Part shown: in pieces, positions 48,412 to 58,600 of the stretch
How positions within the stretch are numbered: the stretch's first letter is position 1
Layout of the letters: the number at the start of each line of letters is the position of its first letter
Assembly (NCBI RefSeq): GCF_017562075.2
Contig: NC_054085.1
Coordinates: 18,446,722-18,510,721, forward strand
DNA length: 64,000 nucleotides
Source of the DNA: Anopheles merus
Taxonomy: Eukaryota; Arthropoda; Insecta; Diptera; Culicidae
Direction: 5' to 3'
Translations under genes and position numbers: made by a program
The notes under the pieces: generated by a model
What the model saw: the letters and a program-made list of their open reading frames with translations, nothing else
The model's database searches: none
Told to the model about the DNA's origin: nothing

Positions 48412-51104
48412 AAGGGGAAAGAACCGAAAGCCGTCAAGATGCCCCTGTCGCTCACAACGCAATTTCGCTTCCCGGGAGGCGAAAGTGGGAAGATTTTAAT
48501 CTCCACTGTCACACGCTGACGTTGATGAGTGGATGTGTTCTGTGCCCCAGCACCGGCATGTAGCTGCTCCCCAAAAAACCGGAGCGGTACGGAGCGTAAT
48601 GGGTACAAAAAAAGCCCATCGTACACGTACGCATCGTACTGCTACGTATCTGGTGCCGGTGGCCATATTGTTAGGAGAGTCCTTTCTCTTTGTGTCCCGG
48701 GGGGGGGGGGGGGGGGGGGCGAGGGAACGAGGCCACCCCGGGGGCGCTACGATAAGCAACAGTGCGGCCATGTAACAGTGTTCGCCACGGCACACACAGA
48801 TTGAGGTGTTTTGTCCGGAAGCGGGTAGCGTAAGCGCGCCTGTGTCATCGTGTTCGTGTTTTGCTTTATCTGCAGCCGAGCAGGCTCTCCGGCCGTATCG
48901 ATCCACAGCGGTGGCCACAAAAGGAGCCGATGTTTGCTTTTTTTGTTTTTTGAAGACTAATGCTGATTTTTTTTGTGTGTTCCGAAAAAGCCCTGAAGCA
49001 TGGATGACACTAGGATGATTAATTATCGCCTATCGTCCGCACGGTCGCGGAGACTCACACATCCATTCGACTCATTAAAAATTAATTTAGCAGAGCTTTT
49101 CAAAAGCACAGCTTATGGGACCTCTTCAAATAGACTGTTTTTTTTTTTGTTGTAATTTGTAGCAATATGTTTACGGGAGTATTTGCTCCAATCTTACACA
49201 CAAGTGTTCCTCGCGGCTATTTCCCCAAACATCCAGAGAAGAGAACTTCATCCTGGGGACATGGCAATCTGGGACTAAGTGAACGTTACCTTACATTGTA
49301 CTAAATCCTGGATCCAGTGGACACTATTTAAGCACCATCATCTCCAATCCCCTTTTGGAGTTCAGTGTCATTTGGAGGGTGCCGTAAGCGTTACAAACCT
49401 GCTCTACGGAAGCAGCCGTACCGTCCAGGCCTAGCTGTGACACGTTCGGCTGCTGTAAAAGTAACAGCTTGGCCGGACGACAGCAAGGAATGAGGGTCTG
49501 ACGAGAAGGCCTAGAGCTTCCAGACAAGCGGGCGAGCAACTACACTGGACACAAGAACAATCTTGTTTTCTGTACCTATGTGTCTGTGTTAAGAGTTTTA
49601 AAATGACACGTTCCAGCGTAGAGTAGCTGGAGTTAATCTTCAAGGTTTTTTGTGAATAGTGAGACACACTCGTTCATCGATCGATCAATGCTTTTGCTTT
49701 AGGGATATTGTAAATGAAAAACAAACATTCATCAAATGTATAACGATGGATTGGATGCTCGCATGCTTACGCACCCATCTTGAACCATTACCTTCGTTTT
49801 GGGAATGATGTACTCGAACACGAAAACACAATTCCATCTTTACCTTTTGACGTAAAACTCAACCCAAAGTGTTTCTTTGTCCAGCGACGGAGAAACTTTT
49901 GCGCACATGCTGTGGAAAACCACAACCACCGGAGTTCTATCATGTCCAACGTGCTGGAAAGTGATTAGATCCCGAAAGTGGACATCCCCCTTTTCTGCGT
50001 CACGTTAGCAATTCCAATCGTACATCTTCATTTGTGTCAGAGCCGGTCGGCTTCGGCTGTTTCCCTCTCGCCCGCACGGGTGTGGGAACGATAAATCACC
50101 TTCCCACCAGCACTAACTCCCTGCTTCTTTCTCATTCTCCCACACCAACCAGAGCGTTCGTGGACAATGCGGCCCTGCGGATTCTCACCCTGGACGATAA
50201 TCCATCATTTGCGAGCTTACCGCTGCGACTGTTTCACAGCAACCCGAACCTGGCCGAGATTTCGATGCGCCGCAACGCGCTGATCCGGCTCGACGCCGTA
50301 CACTTCCCGCTCGACCGGCTGCACCGGCTCGAGCTCGGGGGCAATCCGCTCGTCTGCAACTGCTCCCTGCTGTGGCTGTGGCGGCTTACGACCGGCTACG
50401 GCCTGCATGAGGCCGGCGACTTTCGGCTGATTGTGCCGGCGGCGGCAGCGGCCGCCGCACTGATTACCGCCGCCCAGCCGGAGGAGCAGCAGGAGCAGGC
50501 GGAGAATCTGCTGCCGCCACGATCACACCACGGCCCGCTGTACGTCGATCGGGACGAGATCGGGTGCGATCGGCTGGAGGATGGCCGGCGGACGCGCCAT
50601 CTGCTGCGCGCGATGACCGAAAGCGACATCGACTGTCCGACCCATCTGGTGACGGTGATTAGTGCGGTGCTGAGCATTCTGCTCGTGCTGGCGACCGGTG
50701 CCAGCGTGCTGTACGTGTTGCGGTTGTCGAAGCGCCGCAAGCAGCTGCTCGCCGACGAGGACGATCCGCGGCGCCGGTCCGGCGTTACGGAGCTGATCGT
50801 ACCGCAGAAGGTGGACAAGCTGGAGCTGGAGCGCTACCTAGCCCAGCAGCAGTCGCTGGTGCACGAGTACCGTACGCTGCGGGCACCCTGGGAGCTTCCG
50901 CTGCCCGTAAAGGAGGACCTGAAGTATGGGAGTGTGGCGGCAACGGGTCGCGATCTGAGCGGTGCGAATAGTGGGCACTCTACCACGGACCACTACGAAT
51001 CGCTCGACTACTACCAGCATCAACACCAACCGCAGCAGCAGCAACAGCAGCAACAGCAGCAAAAGCGAACCACTCTCTCCCGTCCACACATCGTTTTCGT
51101 ATGA
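40543..51104 (+). CDS. Leucine-rich repeat single-pass transmembrane protein (3 exons, 636 aa)
   Basis: Likely a cell-surface adhesion or receptor protein of the insect extracellular-LRR class; ligand unknown. Splicing 40543-41340, 47944-48104 and 50153-51104 keeps frame (phases 0 and 2) with GTAAGT donors and CAG acceptors. Residues 1-28 are a signal peptide. C30, C34, C36 and C46 form an LRRNT cap. About 14 LxxLxLxxN repeats run to residue ~384. The LRRCT cap has C388, C390, C458 and C481 and holds an Ala/Gln-rich insert. A hydrophobic helix at 485-509 is followed by the stop-transfer run KRRK. The 127-residue tail has YxxL motifs at Y559 and Y601, ten Gln at 614-623 and C-terminal VFV. The start is the first in-frame ATG, in a CACCATGG context; the frame upstream has no ATG. 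There is no Ig domain, so it is not a Kekkon-type protein. I cannot name the orthologue. Confidence 0.9.
41455..42349 (-). pseudogene. Fibrinogen-related protein (FREP/FBN) pseudogene, antisense in LRR intron 1
   Basis: FREPs are secreted lectin-like immune proteins, greatly expanded in mosquitoes. Minus-strand reading gives a heptad-like N-terminal segment (QLDYLQNKLLEVDATV), then a full-length, intronless fibrinogen domain: SCKEALP, GGGWLVMQPRYDG, NFQRGWSEYVNGFG, EFWLGLERVH, the calcium-site region TTLDQDNDAKADSNC, GGAWWYKQCYYSNLNG and terminal SRMMIRET. Damage is clear. A frame change lies near 42045, just after the domain begins. An in-frame TAG sits at 41738-41736. One extra GT unit near 41551-41558 shifts the last ~37 codons. 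The sequence before the ATG at 42349 looks like a broken signal peptide. The decay looks recent, since the domain motifs are well kept. A sequencing error could explain a single lesion but not all three. Confidence 0.88.
42893..43347 (-). repeat. Degenerate minisatellite, opposite orientation to 15.8 kb array (left blocks)
   Basis: Blocks at about 42893-42985 and 43250-43347 contain units such as GTCAGGATCGGTTCCAGTAT and GAGTTCAGGACCGGTATGG, the reverse complement of the 15.8-kb unit. About 260 bp of unrelated AT-rich sequence separates them. Confidence 0.65.
43367..43606 (+). repeat. Dispersed repeat H, copy 2 (inserted in the minisatellite)
   Basis: Diverged copy of 6001-6240 with the same left and right edges. 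Minisatellite sequence resumes on its right side, indicating insertion into the array. Confidence 0.8.
43612..43720 (-). repeat. Degenerate minisatellite, right block
   Basis: Contains GAAATCAGTTCCAGTACC and GATTAGTCCCGGGATCGGTA, the same unit family as at 42893-43347. Confidence 0.6.
44048..45722. mobile_element. 1.68-kb inverted-repeat element (element E)
   Basis: Left end GGGTAAATGTACCAGTGATT; the reverse complement of the right end is GGGTAACTGTACCAGTATTC. The left flank is TA (44046-44047) and the right flank TG. The interior has several TTTTCGGCAG motifs and no intact ORF. The terminal sequence matches element D. Confidence 0.65.
45881..46689. mobile_element. 809-bp element with long terminal inverted repeats
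   Basis: The left arm reads CAGGGTTTTCCAAGCCAGTT and on through GAATGTAAACATTGTTATTC to ACCGCATGCAAAATGTT. The right arm, reverse-complemented, reads CATGGTTTTCCAAGTCAATT and on through GAATGTAAATATTGTTATTC to ACCGCATCCAAGATGTT. The match covers about 60 bp. TA precedes the left end (45879-45880). No ORF. Confidence 0.8.
47944..48104 (+). CDS. LRR gene exon 2: two repeats
   Basis: A 161-nt exon between the acceptor ending TTCACAG (to 47943) and the donor GTAAGT at 48105. It adds VVPTLQLSKL, LTYLSLSGNYF and LQQLHLDRL in the LRR register and finishes with two bases (AG) of an Arg codon completed by exon 3. Confidence 0.88.
48105..50152 (+). other. LRR gene intron 2 (2.0 kb)
   Basis: GT-AG intron. 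It contains a (CA)n microsatellite, two G-runs (48186-48200 and 48699-48719) and no recognisable gene. The short open frames are low-complexity. Confidence 0.75.
48372..48408. repeat. (CA)n microsatellite in intron 2
   Basis: About 18 CA units. Confidence 0.95.
50153..51104 (+). CDS. LRR gene exon 3: last repeats, LRRCT, transmembrane helix, cytoplasmic tail
   Basis: Starts after the acceptor CACCAACCAG (to 50152); its first base completes Arg320. It encodes the final repeats (LRILTLDDN, LAEISMRRN, LHRLELGGN), the LRRCT motif NPLVCNCSLLWLWR, a 25-residue membrane helix and a tail. The tail includes a charged block (VDKLELERYLA), the stretch PWELPLPVKED and a CAG/CAA-encoded Gln run. The stop is TGA at 51102-51104. 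Confidence 0.9.
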
Positions 51105-51296
51105 CTCTAGACCGGCCGACGTCACCGGGGCTACTGCACTGGGCGAAGAAGTACCAGCAGCGTCACGCCACTGCTGGAGTTCGAGAGCGCCGTCTGAAAT
51201 TCCCTCATCCGGTAAGTAAAGGCGAGAAGAGTGTTGCATTATTTGGAATGGTCTGAAAAAGAAATTTTCGACAAGCAGAGACAAAAGAGTTGATGC

Positions 51297-51375
51297 GTGG
51301 TTTATGTCAGGAATCGAACCCAGAACTTTTGAGATACAATAAGGTAGACTTACCAACGACACTAACGATTCACAC
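51297..51375 (-). pseudogene. tRNA-like / SINE-type Pol III promoter remnant
   Basis: On the minus strand TTAGTGTCGTTGGTAAG resembles an A box and GGGTTCGATTCC matches a B box, about 42 nt apart as in tRNA genes. The T-arm stem is imperfect and I could not close an acceptor stem, so this is a tRNA-derived relic, probably SINE-related, not a working tRNA. Confidence 0.4.
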
Positions 51376-52060
51376 GCATTTAAGTGCGTTATTCTCCTAT
51401 TTAATGCACACCCATTTATTGCTACTGTTCAGAAACTGACCATTACCTGTATTTTACCAATCAAATTTTCCCATTAACTAAATCGCGCTGTTAACGAAAT
51501 GTTAAGCCCCAAAACCATTGTCGATCATATTTCGTTCCACGTTGCTGAATCGCCGCTTTTGAGCAAACGGGCGCTTTATGACAGCCGTGCAAATGGACCG
51601 AAACCATTGTCACATACTTAAGCCATATACCCAGACCGTCCGTCATCACGACCTTTTGCAGACTGACCGAGTGTGGCTGGGGAGATGAATAGCATATTTT
51701 GCGTGGACTGAACGTAGCATTCCAGCCGTAACAAGAAGCACAAAATACAACCCCACATATTGCACGCTCGTTTTGAGTTATTGTGATGGAATTGAGCTGC
51801 GAGCGGTGCGTGCATTGAGGGAAGAGGGAAAAGCTCAAAACCCCGGAACTCAAGCTTTAGCTCAAGCTGGTGACTTTCACCGAAGGCTGCAACCTCAAAC
51901 GACACACACACCGCCTAATAAGTAGTAGCTTCGGGCGATAAATCTTCCGACAAATGGACCCAACCGAGGATGACTGTCCTCTCAGTGCGGCGTCGTTGGG
52001 TGCGCACCATTCCGGGCCACCCCAATCCCAGTCCCGGATCTTATTGCCCCGCTACATCTT

Positions 52061-52066
52061 AATAAA
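52061..52066 (+). terminator. Candidate polyadenylation signal for the LRR transcript
   Basis: AATAAA about 0.96 kb after the stop codon, followed by a T-rich stretch within 60 bp. Several other AATAAA hexamers lie further downstream, including one near 58554 at the end of an A-rich tract, so the true 3' end is not fixed by sequence. Confidence 0.25.
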
Positions 52067-55000
52067 TATGTAACGACTTGGATGTATCTTTTATTTACTC
52101 TCGCTTTCGCATTTTCACGTTTGTCACGTCTTTTCTTTTCAACACGGGCCCCGTTCGTGATGGCGTGGGGGGGAGTTGAACTGGCCACCTGTGTGCTGCA
52201 AGAAAAAGCGACAAAAAACCCCAGCAGGACGATGGCAAAAGATTACCAATGCGACGAAACGGTGCGTTGCTTTATTATGAAGAACTACGGCGGTGCAGGA
52301 AATGAATGCGAACGGAAATTTGTTTCATCGCCACCTTACGGCTCTCGTTTACAACGGTACCGAAACCGTCCCATTTTACCCCAGGTGATTGAATCTTTAC
52401 GTCCGGTGGGGGGGTGTCATTTTTTGCTTCCTTTCTTTCTTTGCCTTCCCGAAGTTAAAGCTTAACATTATGGGGGATATGGTTAGAAAAGGAAAACCCA
52501 ACGCTCGGCGCAAAAAAGAAGGATCTCGCCTTTATACTACCAAATTGAAAAGCATTTCTTTTCTGTTTCGGAGCCCTCCCACAGCCGTGTGTATTGCTTC
52601 CGGATTTTTGCACAATTTTTTTGCTACGTAGTGCTGTGCGCAATAGAGGCCTTAGAAAACTTCCCCAACACCAGGGCATCCGGAAGAAAGCAAAAAAACG
52701 ACACAGGAAAAATCTCTGAGCCTTATTTGAATGGAAAGTAATTTATACAGATGCTCACCGGCTCAAACGGGCAAAACTTCATTTGCAGCTCGCCTTTGTT
52801 AGCCCCTAGCTGGACTAGTACGGGGGGAAGCATGGAAGGATAATCTTTTGATTTGTGGTTTGTTAAGCTACACGGTGGCGGAAGTTAGTTGGCTTCCCCG
52901 GGATCTTCCCGGCATTCAGTGGAGAAAGTTTTCTGCCACTGAACATGAAATATTTCCTCCTACTGCAAACGGACAGCGAAATAGAGCGATAAAATCATAA
53001 TAAACATAATGAGTGGCGCTTGGAACCGTTTCCTCGGATACCTGCAATTCCTGGTAAAGTGTTTATGCTGTTCGCACTAAACCGCCCAACAACCATAATC
53101 ACGAAATAATCAGCACTTATCTTTGGGTCCCCCTCTTCACCTATAATTGTCTGGCACCGTAGTGGGCAGCAAAGAACAACTGCGCGCCTGTAACAGCATT
53201 CGAGTCAGTCATTAGAAGATCATCTTGGCGTTGCGAAAACTTCGCCGGAATTGGCTCAACCACGCGCAGCCCATCTGTGGCAGCCTATTGCGCAAATTAG
53301 TATCGCTCTAATTCAATAACACATCATCGACACCCAGCGCCGACCCCGGAAAGGGCCGAGGGGGCGAAACCTTAACCCCACAGCAGCCCAACCTTTGGAG
53401 CACCTCCCGCTGCTTGTTCTACCCAGACAATCGGGCTCCACTCGCTAGCGGTAGCGCGTGCAGCACACGTGCGAGCTGATCGTTCTGCGAGCTCATTAGG
53501 GACGCACGAGCACGAGGGAACGAGAACGGTGCGAAATGCGCATTGCCTCCGTTACCAGGGATAGCTTTCATCCCAGGGCCCCACCGTGGGCTACATCACC
53601 GTGGCGATGGGTGAATCGATATTACCCGGAAGAGGCTCCAAAAATGGCGCAGCATTCAGAATTGGATCGATCGAGGAGCCGAGGTAGGGGGAGCAAATGG
53701 GGAATCGATTTGGGCCCATTCGAGCAAACCTACTCTGCTGTCCGTCTTTGTTTCAATCGGGTGTTGTCTATCCGGGGAGGGATTCTTTTTTTTTTCTTCG
53801 TTTCTTCGCACGCTGTTGTTCCAGTTCGATTCTTTACCTATCGACCTGGACACGTTTGTCTTCCCGCTTTTTTTTTTGAAGGGTGAGGAGACCAGTCCTA
53901 GCGCAAAACGGTTCATTCGGTTGGAAAAGACATCGTTTGAATTATTTATCATTTGCCCATTGCCGATCGGGCCGCTGGGCTGATGAAGCCTACGCAAGGT
54001 TTTTTTGGGGGAGACTTCCGATTTTTCTGTTCCTTTTTCCTTCTTGGTTCCTTTCATCAGAAAATTGTCCCTCTCCACAGTCCCGACTTGCGCGACGGGA
54101 AATGAGCGGACAAGCAGCGTAGATAGGCATAGTTGCGTAGCGCGGGCTGTGTGGCAGCTCGATAAGACCGATGCCCATTTCCTGTCAATTGGTTGGCGAA
54201 AAACGGCCGGAAACGGGACAGCATTGCACCATCGTTTCTGCTCAATGGCGTTTGGCGTGACAGCATATGGGAGGCAAACAGAAATCCCCCACTCCGAAGA
54301 AACTGGGCATTAGGAATTAGCTCAGCACTTCCCGGAAGGCTTCCGGGTTGCGCACCGTTAAGTAATGCTTTATGAAATAAATCTTCCCCCGTCGTTCGGA
54401 TGGGTAATAAATAATGGGCTGCCGTTTTTATCCCCAACTACAAGAAACAAAGCCGGAAGTGCAGAAAGCTTTTCGCGATGCTACTTCGTGTAATGCTAAC
54501 TGGGTAATATCGGAGGAGGAAAAAACGGTTGCTAAAATCAACCGGAAGCTTTCTTTTTTTTTTTTGTTTTGACCCAAATAAGCAAGAAATAATTTAGCAA
54601 AAATAGAGATCTAATTCGTCTCGGTAAAGGCAGAGAGCAGCAAAAGCTGCTTACTTTCAGAACACTTTCTCATTAAAATGCGTTGCTTTGGCTGTTTGGA
54701 TCCCCTACAAAAAAGGAACCTTTTCGTTTGGGGCCGGTTTTCTTACCCCTTCTCCCAAAATCAATCCCCAAACAAAACGGGACAGGACAAAGTTTTCATA
54801 ATGAAAATTTAATGCCCGCCCGATTGAACCCCGTTTTGCGGGAAGTACGGCTCACGGTGTTCGCCTGCGCGGGACGCGGGCGAGTTAATGAAATGGCGAT
54901 TTACCAGCATTTCCTGGATGTTCGATTTCTTTCCTATTCTGATCAAGAAACAAGCGCAAAATGCACACCAAACGACCGACTGAAGCTAAAACAACCCTCC

Positions 55001-56420
55001 TCAGAGCTCACAAATGGTCCAATATTGACTTACGGCCACACCGATCGATTGCGGAGCGCCTTTGATTCACGCCAAACGATTCGGTTCGGGCGATCTTTGC
55101 CGTCGACGAAACACAAAAAAAACATCGGTTGACGTTTCGGTTTGCGGCAACGAATTTCATTGCCACTGTGTGTGTGTTGAAAAAAGGTGCGAAAGAAAAA
55201 GCGCTGGTGAAGAAGAAATTGAACAAACGAGCTGCTGCAGCTCGACTACAAGACAACGGCAAACAGGAGGCTAAATCCCTTCACCAGTTAAAGGCCACCA
55301 GAGAAATGGTGGTAACACCTGGGCAACGCGCAAAAAAAAAGCTTTGCCGAATCGCTTGCCACCGCCTTGCCGACGATGAAAACACGGAGCCAGAACGGAG
55401 AGAATGATAATTTAATTTCGATTTAGCATTCACTCCACCAAAAACCATGCCCAGAGTGGGGAAGTGGAAAATATGCACACACACACAAACACACACACCG
55501 AGAGAGAGAAAAAACCCCTTTCTGGTCGAAAACGGCAAAGGATAACGGCACCCTTTTTTTTGCTACATTTTTCCTGTTTTCTGGCGGATGCTGTTCTGTC
55601 GTGCACCAGCTGTTACTGCAGTGCTTGCTTGGATGTGTCGATGTTCTTCCGGGGGATTTTTGTGTTCGGTCTCTCTCTCTCTCTCTCTCCCCTTATCCCC
55701 GGGTCTTCCGGTAGCGGTGCGCATCGCAACCGATGAACGATTTGGTTGGGTTCGACTTTAATTTAGAGCCATTTTTCATGCAATTGCTCGAATCGGAGCT
55801 CATTGTTATTGGTGTTTATTTGCAAAAGATTCGATTGCAGATACACCTAAAGAGGGGAAAAATAGGGAAAACAAATTTAATGAGTACAAGAACATCCCTT
55901 TCCTTTCCGTATGCTAAGCTGCTTTCGTCTCTGTTGCAGCCAATCGGAACCATTATGCGCCTTATGCTTACTGTTCCTTCCTCGAGGAAGAGACCGAAAT
56001 CCTGCCAATCAAGCCAACGACAACCAAAAAAAAAAAAAAAAGACTCGGCCGTCTCCTAATAATACCTGACGTGTAAGCCCACATGTACACCGTAATCTCT
56101 ATTTAATGAAAAATTTTCCCGTTCATTTTCTTCCCCCTTCGTTTCATGTCTGCATTGCCAATCATCATCATCACTCGGCAACCCCCGCAGCCGATCGAAA
56201 TCTCCGGAAGTGCTGCATGGTAAGTCGGCTCGCGCGCATCCTCACACAACCATTACGCGCATCGGAATTCGGAAACAATCCGCGGAGGCAAACCCCAACC
56301 TTTTCCACCTTTTTCATGGTCACAACCAAAGATATACACACACACACACACACATATACGTACACAAGTGGATTATGCTTTTTGGCTGGAAAATGGTCGT
56401 GGGCAGCAGGCAAACGGCTA

Positions 56421-58063
56421 AAGCAACGATGATTTGCATTGGAAATGCACAAAGAAAGCAGCAACCCAAAGCAACAGCAAAAAAACAATGGAACAAAGAA
56501 AAGAAAAACCAAAAAAAGGATAATCCTTCAAACACCAGACAGAATAGCAGCACAGAGATGAAATAAAACAGCAAACGCACAACCGCGTCTTGTGAGTGGG
56601 GATGGCACAACAGTAAGGGTGGGAAGCATAGGAATGGTGAAATGAAATGAAGATTGAAGTGCGGTGACAGGTGACGTCAGAGAAAACGATGATGGCCGGT
56701 GAGTAATACAAAAAAATGGGGGATCGTTGCCGAGAAGGGGTGTGGTGTACCCAGGGGTAGTGTTCCCGAGGACCGACGGCCTTAGGTTTAGGTTATGCAA
56801 AAATGTGTAAATTAAATGTAGCGAAGAGGAAACTGTGGTGAGATAAAATGGAGCCGAAGAAAACATTATATTAATGATTATAGCAGTGGCAGTGGCAGCA
56901 GCACCAGGCAACGCGCGAAAGGCGGTAGGTTAAGACAGGAAATGAAACTTCACTTAAATACCTTTTTTCTGTCCTTTTTTTGTTTATTATTTTGCACGAT
57001 TTGTTATTTTTTAAACTGACAGACAGATTTTTAACAACACAAACAAATAATATCAGTTAAAATATTTAAAAAAAAGGTAATTATTTTCTTTACCCTATGG
57101 TAATCTTGGCTTTCTTTTGTGAGAACCAAACACTGTCTAACTGGCTGGAATTGTGTGTTGCTCGCTCATTGAAAGAACATGTGAAATAGTGATAAGCGTT
57201 GCAGAAAGATTTATACCACTTACCGCATAAATGTACACATGCTAATACGTGATACGCAAACGGGCTTCTGAAAACAAAGCGGATAGGACGGAATTGAACA
57301 ACAAGCACAGACAGCACACGGACAGCACACACGAAGACGTATAACAAATTGTGAATTTATACGAGCGGATTTGTATAGTATATATCTAGCCGTGCAAGAA
57401 GCGATTTGTTTTGTACTCGATTGCAGTCCTTTGCGAAGAGAAGAGCGCCCATATGGTTTTTTTATGGTATAAGTAAAGCACACATACACACACAAAAATA
57501 CCTTCACACCGAGTGATACACACATAAACATTAACGAAAATGAGAAGAGAAATGCAGAAGAAGGAAAATTTAAAAAAAAGCAAACATTTACACAAAAACA
57601 CACAAGTATAGAATAGAAAAGAAGAAAGAAAAAACACACAAGACGCGCTAACAAGTATCGTGAGAATTGACAAAAAGCAATAAACGTTTTACAAAGCAAA
57701 AGAGTAAACATAAAACAAGAAACGCTAGTACGATGAGGAAACTGGAAGGAGAAAGCGAGAAACAAACATATGTGAAGCCGAACATAGAGATCTATAGAGT
57801 GTGTCCGATGAGTGTTAAGCGTAGCATAGGGAGAAACTAAAACAAACAAAAAACAAGCGAACGAATCGCATGTAATGGCAGCAAAAACAGGAAAAACAAA
57901 ACAGACAACACTACACAAATTATATAAAAGCTGAAACTATTTATAAAAACACTCTAAATAATCATTACGACACAACAGACAACACAATAAACAAAAGATA
58001 ACGAGCAAAAACAAATCGTAAAGATAGGATTGTGAAATTGATTGAATTCAGAGAGAGAGAAAG

Positions 58064-58105
<42 letters not shown>

Positions 58106-58600
58106 AAAGAAGTAAACAAACAAACGAAAAACTGCAAAACATATTTGGTTGACGCGTTTGCTGGCGTGTGCTTGCAGGAACACATTAATCGTGCCAAAAA
58201 GGTAAACAAAAAAGTGGAAGAAAGAAGGAAAAGGCACCTTCGGTACTTGGCACTTTGTAAAGCAAAGCATGCACAAGGCACACATGCGAAACAAACCATT
58301 CCCGAAACGGCTCACCGGCTCTGTTGGTAAGCAATTGTGGAATGGTTATTTAGCTAAATTTTATATTTTTCATACAAAGTAGGGCAAAGAAGAAGAACAA
58401 CAACAACAACAAAAACAGGGGATACCAATGAGAAAAGGCAAAAGAATACAAATGGCACGCCGCAACAGGACAAAACGAAAAAGCGCCCCCAACATCATAA
58501 ACAAAAGCGAAAAACAACACCAGCTCTGTAAGGACGGCAGAAGTTAAGTTGCAAATAAACAGAAAAAATGTATCAAATAATTAAAAAAAAAAACAAAAAA
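56421..58600 (+). other. A-rich, T-poor tract, possible long 3' UTR
   Basis: The plus strand is strongly A-rich and T-poor, with many AAACAAA and ACACAAA words, especially 57700-58600. It ends near AATAAA (about 58554) and an A-run. Such composition is common in long insect 3' UTRs. If transcribed on the plus strand it might belong to the LRR gene. This is inference from composition. Confidence 0.3.
58068..58100. repeat. (GA)n microsatellite
   Basis: About 16 GA units inside the A-rich tract. Confidence 0.9.

Larger units (their letters stand above)
51105..56420. other. Downstream of the LRR gene, no further gene supported
   Basis: Contains the tRNA-like remnant, candidate poly(A) signals and unique sequence. 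A GTAAGT donor at 51211 lies 107 bp after the stop codon, and an isolated acceptor/donor pair around 56189-56220 could mark a 3'-UTR or alternative exon, but nothing confirms it. Confidence 0.45.

Noticed and set aside
51297..51375. A functional tRNA gene
   Set aside because: The B box is good but the T stem is imperfect and no acceptor stem closes, so it is listed only as a tRNA-like relic.
57220..57918. Minus-strand 232-codon Phe/Cys-rich frame resembling a membrane protein
   Set aside because: Antisense of the A-rich tract, so T-rich codons give a false hydrophobic protein; no conserved motif.
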